64,000 bases of DNA, taken from Gentiana macrophylla. Its lineage: Eukaryota; Streptophyta; Magnoliopsida; Gentianales; Gentianaceae. How positions within the stretch are numbered: the first letter of the stretch is position 1; every line of letters starts with the position of its first letter. Made by a program: the position numbers and the translations under genes. The stretch spans positions 32,487,078 to 32,551,077 of the forward strand of contig CM047813.1 in NCBI GenBank assembly GCA_026214975.1. The letters are read 5' to 3'. Positions 46,480-57,104 of the stretch are shown piece by piece. The notes beneath the pieces are model-generated. The model had not been told where the DNA came from and did no database searches. It was given only the letters and a program-made list of their open reading frames with translations.

Positions 46480-49121
46480 CTAGAAAGTCTGAAAAGGCTG
46501 GATGTTTTCCCCAGGCTGCTTGAAACCGAAAAGAGATGCATGCTTTACTGAGAAATTCAAAGACACTAAAATAGGGCAGTGATCCGAGCCAATTCTATTA
46601 TGATGATTCATATGAACCTGGTTATAAAGAATTCTCCATGACTTATTACAAAAACATTTATCAAGGCGCCTCCATATCCTACCCCAGCCTTGTTGATTAT
46701 TGGACCAGGTAAATTGAGGCCCCGAAAAACACAAGTCCAAAAGATCCATATCCTGAATGGCTTCCAAGAAGGGTCCCCTTTCTAAAATGATCCCACAAAT
46801 CAAACCCTTGTGGATGCAGTAAATCATGTTGGGAGAGGTCCCTACATTTGGTGCCCGATAGTACCTCGAAGGATTAGTCTCAGACAACTGTCTGGGATAC
46901 CTTATGAAAGCAAAAAAAAAATGATCCCACAAATCTGCTCTCCCTTCTCTCATAAGAGCCGCATAAACGGTCGTAAGAATCCAACATCCACCCACAACAA
47001 GTGTGACTGGCTTAATGACAAAACACCAATGGTTCAAGAGATTCCTCTGTATTGCTCGAAAAGCACCATATACCCCCACCAAAACACTCTGCCTCAACAG
47101 CATCAAAATTAGTAAAAGGTAGCTGATTAAAAATACGAACCCTAAAAGAGCTATCCACACGAGGTTCCAAAATAAAGAGAATGGTTGGGTGGTAGATGCT
47201 GGATATACAGAAACCCGAATCAGGATCCGAAACACGGGAAAAACCGGACCGGAAATATTCCCGGTGCTCGCAATTGCGGGGAGGGTCCTCGCAATTGCCA
47301 GAGCAATTTTTCCTCTTTTCTTCAGATCGTCAGATCTAATTCACAGCACCGATCGAGACACTCGATCATGCACAGCGGAAGCAATAAATTTAATCCGTTT
47401 ACGATTTTACCACAATATGATTCACATATCAAAAAAATATAAACTACAAGAAGATTTGTAGATTTACCCAACCGAAGAGATGCCGTGATCATCCGAGTTG
47501 TATCTCCAAGCGACGACTGGTGGACGTCGATCCCGCATTCGAACCTCGTTGAATATGCTCCAAGAAAAACTCCAGTTTTTCTTCCCCCGATGGCTAAGGC
47601 AAGAAACTAGTTTTTCTCCATTTTTCTCTCCATAATAGGCGTAAGAGTTGTGTGTCTATTGTGTATGGAGGAAATATCTTTATATAGGAATATAATCGAG
47701 CAACTGAGAGTTATCCCTTATCACAAGACAATTATCTTTTTCCCAAAGGAAAAGATATTTTCCATAAATAAGAGATAATCACAATAAATAAGATAATTAT
47801 TAGAAAATGATAAAATCAATATCTTATTTTGTCCATTAATTATTTAACAAATAAATAATTAATTACACATGTGATATAATTCAAGAAAATTTATTTTCCA
47901 AATTTTCTATGCATGTGGCACCATTTATTGTGCCACGGAATAATAGAAAATGTCTTTTCTATTTTACATTACCGAATAAATAATATTTCGCATATTCATT
48001 AAATAGACCAACTATTTAAGTTATTCTTGAGGTTCCATAATACGAAAATTCACTCGCGTGTTAGGCCACCCGGGGACCATGAACCTATAACCAGTAGCTC
48101 CAATAAATTGAATAAAATATTCATCGAACATAACATTTTTATTCAACTTATTAATTCCGGAATTACGCCACCATAAATCTGAAATTAAACTCTATCGATT
48201 ATAGACATAACCTATTTTCAAGATGTTGAGTCAATAAGTGTTCATTGATATAATCATTACATATAGACTAACCCTTCATAGACTATCCGTAATGAAGCGG
48301 GATTGTTTCCGTAAACATTCTTCATTACATCTTATCTTTATTTACCATTAACCCACTAGTGATCAATTAGTTCATAACCAGCATAAACTCCGCGGATCAA
48401 TCAGTTTCTAGGATTAACAAATAAGGGGGTTGTCTTTCTACTTCCAACATGAAAGAACGGATTCCGTATCTGTGAGACACACACTCCTCACTCATTCCAA
48501 AATAGTGCTGACGTGAAAGTGATTCATGACGCGCCTCTTAGAAATCATTAACGAACACATTTAACCCTATCTTGAAATAAGAAGGAGTTCGCAATCACTT
48601 TAGGATTAAGGTTAATCATATATGATCATCTTGTGATTCAATAAGATTTATCAATCACAGAATTTTATGAGAAATGCAGCTTAAATCGGTTCAGTCCTAT
48701 ATGACTACATCATATATAAATGCCTCACTTAGATAACCAATATCGACGGTCCGGATAAGACAGTCACACCATAAAGCGTTCTTGGCGCATTAATGGTGGT
48801 TTAATCAATAGACCCATACTTTAATTAAATTCACCACAGACTAACAATTCAAATGTATCACCATAAACTGAATCCTCACGTGTGACACACACTAAGTTAT
48901 ATGGCTACATATGATACAATTTGGGGTTTAGTAGTGTATTACTTATGAGCACGAAGCAAATAATAAGATGAGAATAAATCTGTCATTTATTAATGATAAA
49001 AACAATTACATAAATTGTTTTTCGGACACTACTCCAACTGTAGAGCCCTACCAACTTCTTTAAAATCCTAAAAAAAATCAACAAACACAGCACCTATACA
49101 ATTCCACGAGATGATCTTCAT
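46480..49121 (-). pseudogene. LINE ORF2 endonuclease, interrupted
   Basis: MKIISWNCIGA at 49121-49089 is the canonical N-terminus of the APE-type endonuclease. After the solo LTR it continues with ILFILEPRVDS, NFDAVEA and GGIWCF in shifting frames. It ends with GPQFTWSNNQQGWGRIWRRLDK and RIGSDHCPIL, where the catalytic SDH is intact. It would nick target DNA in an active element. Confidence 0.85.
47197..49039 (-). mobile_element. Solo LTR, family 1 copy 2 (TSD GTAGA)
   Basis: 1843 bp, starting TGCTGGATATACAG and ending CTACTCCAACT. GTAGA flanks both sides (47192-47196, 49040-49044). It matches the solo LTR at 5678-7452 along most of its length, including the GATCGAGACACTCGATC core. Both terminal bases that should form TG…CA with TTGG have drifted. 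Confidence 0.85.
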
Positions 49122-49159
49122 AGAAACCGGCCAAAAAAAGATCCTAGAAATGTCTGAAA

Positions 49160-49823
49160 GGCTTGGTTAGCCACGGCCACCTCCATCTTCACAAGAGAAT
49201 TCTCATGGAGAAGAGTCTAATTGGAAATGGGAGGATGAGCCTTGAAAGAAAAAAGTTTAGTCACGAGAGGTTGTTTGAGAGAAGTAGTCAATTTTGGAAA
49301 TGCAGCATCATAAGAAGGAGAACATTTGACAGAGGGTTCTTCACTTCTTCTTGTTCATAAGTAGAATGAACCTCTGGCTGCTCATTTACCTTTTACTCAT
49401 GACGTGCATAAATGTTTGGGAGACTTATATCTTGCCAAGTTGGTACTTTACGCTTCATCTGCGCAATATCAATGTGATCTTGAAACAGATGATCTATGCG
49501 AGCAGAAGCAGGGAGGCCATAATCCACATTCCCCTCCTGCCCCATACTCACAGATTGCCCTATACTCGGACTCGTAAACTTATAATGTGACTTGTCTTTA
49601 AAAGTATTCTGATATTTATTGGCTGGCGCAAAAGCTCTCCTGGGCCTACTTCTATTTGGGACATCCAAGGACCAAACATCGTATCATCAGATATCAGAGC
49701 AGAATGGTCTATGGATTTGACAGGTGCAGCAGAAGGCTGCCTAGAGGCTTCTAAAAAGGATGGACACCCCGGAGCTGTTCCCATAATGTCCACAATGGTA
49801 GCAAATAGAGTGCAAACCTTCAT
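49160..49823 (-). pseudogene. LINE ORF1 tail
   Basis: It contains DDTMFGPWM and a nearby RPRRAFA, resembling the FGPWMLV…RRR segment near the end of plant L1 ORF1 (gag-like RNA-binding protein). The zinc knuckle itself is not seen. Frameshifts separate the pieces 49560-49823 and 49393-49668. Confidence 0.6.
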
Positions 49824-51150
49824 CTATTTTTTCACACTCGTTCATTCTGACTGAATCGTAGGCAAACATTTGAAGTTTTCGAGACTAAATTTTAGACATA
49901 AATTCATTCAGACCGGTATTGGTATGAAAAACACTTAAATTCTTAGTCAAATTGTGTGAGAATAATTTTCATTTTCTAACACAAATTGAGTCAAAATAAT
50001 TTGATTTGTGAAAAAGTGCTCCAAACAAAAAATTATGTATATTTATATATTTCTTATTTAATTGGAAAATACGGCACTTTGCAAAGTTTTTCAAGTAAAA
50101 AGACATGATAAGTTTGATAGGGAGAATGATATATTCTCCGAATTCATAGGATAAGACATTAACAAAAAAAAAATGTAATTAAACATGCTAGAAATCTTAG
50201 ACTAGCTTGACATATTGATGTATAGTTCTTGATGTAACATCCCGATTTTTCAGAAAGGGTAAAATAGTAATTTGGCATATCCGCTACGACCTAATTATTA
50301 TTTATCCTATTTATTTAATTAAAAAGGATTTAATTAAAGGGATTTAGTTGTTTAATTAAGGAATTTAATTAAATGGAAATAAAAAGGAAATAATCCCCAA
50401 AATCTTTTATTGACTCATACGCATATTCTGAAGAAAAAAAAGAGGAACGGTGGCATCAGAAGGAGTAACGGACGCAGGAAGGTTTTGAAAAGGGAGAACG
50501 TAAACTTCAACCGTGTGACCAATCCGTTCATCGTTACAAGATGCCGCAGTAGAGAAAAGTGATCAACGTGTAGAGACGCAACTTTGAAAAATAACATCTC
50601 TTAATTTCGTAAGTTTTGAGTTTAGCCCTAGTTTTTTGTAACCGTTGAATTTGATCTTCAAAAATTCGTATCTTTCAATCCGTAGCTCTGTTTCGCAGCC
50701 ATGAGTAGTCGAAACGATCGTATTGGAGCGTAGATTAATCTAAAATTAGTTTGACAGCAAGTAGTGCATGTAATCTTCTGTATGACACACTTTTGTATTT
50801 CGGTTTTGCAAAGAAAATAGGATTTTATGGTTTCTTGTTGATCAAATAGGTTTGGGGTTGAGGATCAACAATTGTTGCGGTTGCTTGGCGTTTTGCTTTC
50901 GGTTTTGCTGGAAATTAAGGTAAGAGGCTCTTCCTAATGAATAATTATAGTTGTATTACGTTTAGGTTGAGTTTTGGTATAGATTGGTGGTTAGAAATCA
51001 TCTTTATGTGTAGTGTTGTCTATGTTAAGCTATGACATATTTTGAACATGTTTCCCTGCTATTTTTCTGAGTTTTTTATGGTAAACATGTTTGGTTTGGA
51101 TTAGAAATCATTAAGTGCAGAAAATCATGTTTTTAGGGCTTACAGCGTTG

Positions 51151-51437
51151 AATGCGCACGCATTGGCCATCAATGCACACGCATTCCTATTACATGATTG
51201 TATGGTTTTAAACTCAGCAGGTAAAATGCGCACGCATTCATGATTCAGGATGGAAGTCATTTTTCACAGCAGGTGCAATGTGCACGCATTGTTGGTTCAG
51301 GTTTTTAGAAGGTTTCTCCCAGCATGAGCAATGTGCACGCATTGCAAGCCATGCGCACGCGTTGGTCGGGCGTTGGCTTTCAAAGATATGTTCAGTCGAG
51401 AGAATGCGCGACGCATTCCAAGGAATGCGACGCGATA
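51151..51437. repeat. Interspersed near-palindromic AATGCGCACGCATT motif, about 8 copies
   Basis: Copies at 51151, 51172, 51225, 51277, 51330, 51350, 51403 and 51424. The first few are near-exact; the last two have gained or lost bases (GCGCGACGC, GCGACGCG). Spacing is 20-55 bp and irregular, so it is not a tandem array. It lies within the gypsy-type LTR. Confidence 0.85.
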
Positions 51438-52041
51438 GACCCCGCTTAATAAAACATTGTTTAAGCTATGTAATGAGATGTTAAATGTTGTTTCATGGTC
51501 TAATAACATTAATTAAACATGAACAAGCCTGGATTGAGCTTCTGATTCGTTTAGTTTCGGCACCAAATGTACTCATAAAGGGAGTTGAAGTTCGGATCCG
51601 TCGGAAGAGCATGAGAGGCTTGTGCTTTGATGAATTAGTATTCATCAATGTATGTGTTATTGCTAGGCCTTGTTTATGTCTAGTGGTCTAGGAAGAGAGT
51701 AGTATGTGTGAGGGAGATTATTTGAAAACACTTAGGCGGCTAGTTAACAATTTAATAAATACGTACTTGACTAGTAAAAGATTAAACATCATGTCACTCT
51801 TGGATAGGCACCAGACAATATCGCGATGTGTGTGCTTTCCTGAAGGTGGATAACTCTGTAGGTTCACAAGACCCAAAGTACGGAGGGACTTCACAGAAAC
51901 GTGCGCACTAACGGAGTCTACCAGAATAGGCTTCCGTGGATATTGGTGTGATCCACCAATATGTTGCCAAGAATATCCCAGTCGGATATGCGTAGGGCCC
52001 TTGAGTGCTTGGATTTAACATAGATAAGTTAAGTTAGAAAT

Positions 52042-53771
52042 CGTTGGTCCCTTGGAAAGGCTAACACAGCTTAGAGGGGGAAATAAACTTGTCACCAAAA
52101 ACTTTCCCAAAATCGAAAGTACCCGAGGCGAGTTTTTACTAAACTCAAATCGATGCTCACTTCGCTTTTGTTCTTGTCCCTTAACTTGTGCGGAGTTCAC
52201 TAACTCAATCGAGTACAAGTCAATACCGACTTATATTTAGTCTAGTTAATCGCAATGGATAAGAACAAGCCTTTTGTGCAAATGAGATGTGTCAATAAAA
52301 ATCTTAACCTCCTATGTATCGGTTTGTGTCGACTCGATTATGCAGTGTTTGCTTTGAGTGAAATGATGAGATGATTATGCAACAAATAAAACAAACATAA
52401 ATGCATAAAGTAAATCAACACAAGATTTGTTTATGGAAGTTCCGGTGGTGTAATCCCGCACGCCTCCCATTCTCCTCAGGTGTGCAGGAGGTATCACTAG
52501 AATCTTGAGATAATCATTACAAAATCCTAGCACAATGACAAATTCTTCACGACACCCTAGTTTCACTTGCTCTACACATAATGAAGAAAGGTAAGATTGC
52601 TCCTTCACTCTGCACACGATCTTTCGGAGGTGGAATGGCTCCTTCACCACCACCACTAACACAAACACAATCCATGAGATCGCACCAACAAATTGTGGCA
52701 ACCAAGTTGCAACCGTATGAGGAAAGGTGGAGTTGCTCTCTCAAACTATGCACAACCAACCCTTTTTCACAAAGGTTAGGTTTAGAATTAATCAAGAGAT
52801 TAATTTAGCGAGTTGTTTGCTTCTTCTGGATCTGGTTTTGTAGCTCCAAGATGCCTTCTTTCCCCCTTAATAGGTTACTGGATTTTTCTTTATAATCTTC
52901 AAGGCTATTCTGTTGGCTTCCCCTTTTCTAGATATGCAATCCGATTTTCTGGATCTGGATCTTTAGATATATGCTTGTAAAGCTCCTTTTCAGATCCTTC
53001 TCTCTCCTCTTTTTCAAGTGTTTCTCTTGTGTATTTATAGGGGCGATGTAATGGTCACTAGCTCTTGTAGCCGTTACATTTGTTGTTTAGCCAACGTTCA
53101 TATGTACAACCTTTTGTCGTATTGTTAATTCAAATTCAACAAGGCCTTAACTCAGTTTTCTACTCTTCTTCAAACTGAGTACCTCGTATATTTGACATAT
53201 GACCTTATTTGACTAAGTCAGAGTACACCATTCAGTTTCTTCTTTTCCTGGTAACTGATAATCTTTGTCCTTAAGATTATTCAGCTTTACATGATCTATA
53301 GTTTAGTTTCAGGTCACCACAGACTTGCCTGAATCCTAACTTATAGTCACGACTAAATCAGCTACTAACTGAGTTTGCCACCTCGCTTCTTGATCTTCGA
53401 TAATCGAGTCAGTGTGTCCTCGCTTCTTCATCTTCTAGATGAGCCAATCGAGTCTGTGTCCTCAAATAACTTAACTTCTTCGCTTTCTCATAACCGAGTC
53501 TCGATCCTCGCTTTTCCATGTGTATACTCGCTTGCTTGTTGTGACTCAAATTGCTCGCTTAGTTCCTGTCTATTACAATGCTTGTGCTCAAACAACCTAT
53601 ACAAGGTTCGGACTTCTAGATAACACTTATACATTTTCTCTGACCATTTCTTGCTTCTTCTTTCATTTTGCACTATAACAGATTAGTTATGACTTCATCG
53701 TCATGGGTTGTAAGTGATCTTACTAATTACGTGATTTAATCATCATCAAAACACGTATATTATTTCCAACA
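52042..53771 (-). repeat. 3' LTR of copy D
   Basis: 1730 bp; the outer end reads CGTTGG where TGTTGG is expected. TATA box (CCCTATAAATAC) on the minus strand near 53030-53041. Confidence 0.9.
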
Positions 53772-53908
53772 ATTTCCCTTTTTGATGATGTATCATAACC
53801 CTCCCTAAAAGCAATAATAAAAGAGTAGTGCAAGAAATCATAACAAATTAAAATAACAAACTAAGAACAAGTAAGTTCATTACACAACATACTGAATAAC
53901 TGGACAAA

Positions 53909-55872
53909 TTACAATTTTTCTTTTTCAAGAGAAAACATCTTTTCACCAAGGAAAATGCTTCTTTTTGTTTCCAGAAGTCTTCTTTCTTTTCCTTCTTCTC
54001 TTGATTCACCATCTCTAGGCTTGATATCCAGATATTCATTGATCAACCGATTAGCCTCTTTGTTGTCTTGATTCTTGAGCTTTATCAAGATCTCATTAAT
54101 CTCCTCATTCATCATCTTTTCTTCTTCTTCTGAAATCAAGTTATGTCTTTCTTTTTCAGCTTTTCTTTCTGATTTCATTTCAGCTTCCCCCTCAGTTTTT
54201 GTCTCTTTGCTTTCATCTGCCTTAAACTTTTCAAGAAATCTGGCACAGAGTACAAGCTTCTTCCTGATGTTCAATACAGCTTTAACCGAGACTTCTTCAT
54301 CTTCCTCAGTTCTTGTTTCTTTGAAAGTCTCTTCTGCAATTAACTCTTCAATCAGATTATCAACTGCTCCTTCATTTTGTTGAATAGTCAGTAGATCAGC
54401 ATCTACTTGTCTGTCTTGTTCTTCAACTAATTGTCTGGCATAGATTTCTTCAGCTTTCTCAGCATCTGCATCACCTTCTATCATATCTTCAAACAAGGGG
54501 GAAGATAAAACTGCATCACCTTCTATCACCTTCAGTTTTATCTTCCCCCTTGTTTGAAGATAAGCAAAAGCTTTCTTCAAATAACTTGCGCAAGGTGATG
54601 ATGTTGGAGTATTTGTTCGGTCCTGAGTAATGTGCTTTTCCAATCAACTCATGTAGATTGTAAATTTTCACATAGTAGTCTTCATCAGGCCTTCGATGAT
54701 CTCTTTTAATCTTTCCAATCTTTCTTCAATTTCAGTTGACTGGCGCTGAGGTCCTTCAGTTGCAATTTTGCTTGTAGATGCTTCATGAACTTGAGATGAG
54801 GAGCTGGCTTCATGATAATGAAAATGAAAATCATAACTTGATTCCCTTTTTCATACTCAAGATCGCAAAATTCAAAGATCTTCCAAAACTTCTCTTTGCT
54901 CTTGAAGAAATTCTTCATGTATTTCATTTGGAGAATCACTTTCTTCGGTTTCTTCACGCTCACTTCCTTCATTTCATTATGCTCACTCTCTTTCATCATC
55001 AATCTGAATTACATCTTCAATTTCGGCTTCTTGCACTAAATTTGTTCCACATTCTTCTTTGTCTCCTCAAGTTCTGCATCCAAACTTACGCTTCTCTTGA
55101 GCTAGATTTTGAAGTTTCTCTTCTTTCTTCTTCAACAATTTTCCTCTTCTTCACTCCAATGGACACCGACTTGTGTTTCACTTCTGCTTCACGGATTTTG
55201 AGATGGAGAAATAGTCTAGTATCCTTTGAACTAGATAAGTGAATCCTTTTCAATAAAAACTTTTCTCCAAAGAGCCTTCCTTCCTTTGGCTTTCTTTTTT
55301 AAATGCGAGATTTGCTTGATCAACTGCTTGAGAACAAGCTTATTCCAATCCAGTTTCTCTTCAAACCATATAGCATAGATCAGCTTCATCTTTTCTGTCG
55401 AAAGAGTGTAGAGATTCCACGTGTGACCAATGACGTTTCTGGTTAGAAGAATTGTCGAATGCGAATTCTTGTTTCATTGATAAATGGAACCAATGAAATT
55501 CTTCTCATTTTTGTTGAGTGCAGTGACTTTCCAAAGTTTGCCTTTTTCTTCATTTCCAAATGTGAGAGATGAAGATCCTCCGATTATGTCTATACCAAAG
55601 ACTAGGGAAAGAAAATGTTCATTAACAGTAATGCTCTTGTCTTGAATCATTGTCCGAAACTCTTTCCATCATCGGTGATTACAAACATTTTTGTAGAAAT
55701 CTTTGATACTTTCTCGGGCACGAGCAATGACCTTTGTATCAATCAAATTCTCCAGTCCTCGAATCTTCTTGATTTTCTTTGCAATTTGAATTGATAGGGT
55801 GGAGTTTGAAATTTTTTGACAGAAATCGTCTAGATTTGTGGTGATTCCTTCATCAATGTTGTATTGCTCCAT
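53909..55872 (-). pseudogene. Accessory protein of copy D
   Basis: Upstream pieces: 55669-55872 (MEQYNIDEGITTNLDD; IAKKIKKIRGLENL, matching IATKIRKIKGLDVV of copy C). Then come a stretch with MKLIYAIWFEEKLDW (about 55340-55400), 54706-55002, and the long acidic end 53909-54643 (244 aa). The last piece is Glu/Lys-rich and probably coiled coil. It carries a perfect 30 bp inverted repeat at DNA level (54484-54562) not seen in copy A. Stops separate the pieces. Function unknown; comparison with A, B and C shows it is a conserved component of the family. Confidence 0.6.
54484..54562. repeat. Perfect 30 bp inverted repeat in copy D accessory frame
   Basis: Arms 54484-54513 and 54533-54562 are exact reverse complements with a 19 bp loop. 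The reading frame passes through it without a stop. Copy A has only one arm (about 953-982). Confidence 0.95.
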
Positions 55873-56064
55873 GGATTTATGAATTGAGAATTCTTGGTAG
55901 AGTCTTGAATGCTTTGAAATTGATTGAACAGGATTTCGTCAAGATTGTGTTTTTCAATCGTTTTCAAAATGAGAGTTGTGTCGCAATCAATGAGATTTGT
56001 AGGGATGTGCATCTACTTTTTCTCCTAGATTGACACGTGGCTTCGAGTGATTTGTCATGTCAGC

Positions 56065-56976
56065 TCAAGCGTCAGATGGTAGCTGGAAAGTTTTCTGCTT
56101 TTGACCAATTTGCCCTTTCATCGCTTTTTGTTTGAAGTCGGTTTTCTCGTGATTCAAAATATACGAAACCGACTTAGCCTGCAAAAACAATTTTAAGTTT
56201 TCTTTGGTACCCATATCGCTTTTGGGTCCGGCCGGATTAGTTATTGAAGTATTACTTTCGCTTTCTTCGATGAGAGAATTAATCTTTCTCATCTCTTTTC
56301 TAGATAAACCATTACGCTCAACCTTAGTTGATTTCATAAGGATTCCTTTAAATTTATCATCCTTAATTTCTTTGTGTAATCCACTAGGTCTTCCAGTATC
56401 TCGATGTCTAGAGTTTACACTCCTAGAAATCTTAAGACTGGGTAGGGGTGGGGAATCATCATTGCTTTTGTCAAATTTACTAGACATTAATCTTTCAGCA
56501 AGATTTGACATCTCAGTTTCAAGAAACTCATTCCAATCTTTTGCTTTGCCAAGTTCTATGTCTTTTAATTTCAATTCCAATGTAAGTTTTTCAGTTAACT
56601 TGACAAGCTCAGAGTTTCTCTGACTGAGTTCAGCGAATGATAACTGAGTTGAAGAATGTACCTTTTCTTGATGGTTTGATACAGTTTTAAGATTTGAATG
56701 TACATTCTTTTGTTGCTCTAATGAATCTTCAATATTAACCGTTATTTGCAACAGCTTATTTTCTTCATCTTCTGAGAGATCTCTTAGTGATGGAACTCCT
56801 CTGGATTTGTCAACATATACATTGAGATCGCTATCCACATCATCACTGAGTTGAGGTTCTGGATTTGTCTGAGAATCATTAAGCCTCTCAAATATTTTAT
56901 CCTGAAAATCAGATACATTTTGCAAATAATTAATCAGGGGGTGAATAAGCCAACTTCTAATTCTGGATGTAATCAT
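56065..56976 (-). CDS. Gag-like coiled-coil protein of copy D
   Basis: 303 aa, the longest intact element frame in the window. It starts MITSRIRSWLIHPL, like the copy C protein (SRIRNWLNNP). PSLRDLSEDEE (about 82-92) matches PSLSDLSEEAE of copy C. A Leu/Glu/Lys-rich stretch (about 130-175) is a likely coiled coil, and the remainder is basic. Near residue 255 GPK is followed by a one-base shift relative to copy C, where the frame reads GPKHIWVPK. The last 45 residues are therefore probably out of the ancestral frame. No zinc knuckle CxxC is visible. It is the expected capsid-like product of a copia relative; function inferred. Confidence 0.6.
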   Translation of the reverse strand: MITSRIRSWLIHPLINYLQNVSDFQDKIFERLNDSQTNPEPQLSDDVDSDLNVYVDKSRGVPSLRDLSEDEENKLLQITVNIEDSLEQQKNVHSNLKTVSNHQEKVHSSTQLSFAELSQRNSELVKLTEKLTLELKLKDIELGKAKDWNEFLETEMSNLAERLMSSKFDKSNDDSPPLPSLKISRSVNSRHRDTGRPSGLHKEIKDDKFKGILMKSTKVERNGLSRKEMRKINSLIEESESNTSITNPAGPKSDMGTKENLKLFLQAKSVSYILNHEKTDFKQKAMKGQIGQKQKTFQLPSDA

Positions 56977-57085
56977 TTCAACTAAGTGCTTTTACAACTG
57001 ATACAGTGAGGTCTTCCAACAACTGGTGTGCAAGCTATCAACAACTGTCACTTAAAATCGCTTCTGGATCTCTTCTTAATAGAAA

Positions 57086-57104
57086 CCTTTGCTCCGATAC
57101 CAAT
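57086..57104 (-). other. Primer-binding site of copy D
   Basis: ATTGGTATCGGAGCAAAGG follows the 5' LTR on the minus strand. It is an initiator-Met-tRNA-type site, the same variant as in copy C. Confidence 0.85.

Larger units (their letters stand above)
44735..49850 (-). mobile_element. L1-type LINE, minus strand, split by a solo LTR
   Basis: Minus-strand order: ORF1 tail (49850-49160), ORF2 start (49121), solo LTR insertion (49039-47197), endonuclease (47190-46480), RT (46410-45500), C-terminal part (45480-44735). Frames are broken throughout. A large internal deletion joins the end of the endonuclease to the RT start near 46430, since the usual linker is missing. The 3' end has no clear poly-A, so the left edge is approximate. 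Confidence 0.85.

Noticed and set aside
47112..47235. N-terminal 40 or so residues of the long minus frame 46480-47235
   Set aside because: The first residues lie inside the solo LTR, so the apparent start codon is a chance fusion of LTR and LINE sequence.
51151..51437. CRISPR-like regularly spaced repeats
   Set aside because: Spacing is irregular, the motif is only 14 bp, and the setting is a plant LTR.
54075..55242. Plus-strand frames (102 and 154 aa) in copy D
   Set aside because: Antisense shadows of the accessory protein; the matching frame in copy A (1091-1399, minus) is likewise an antisense shadow.
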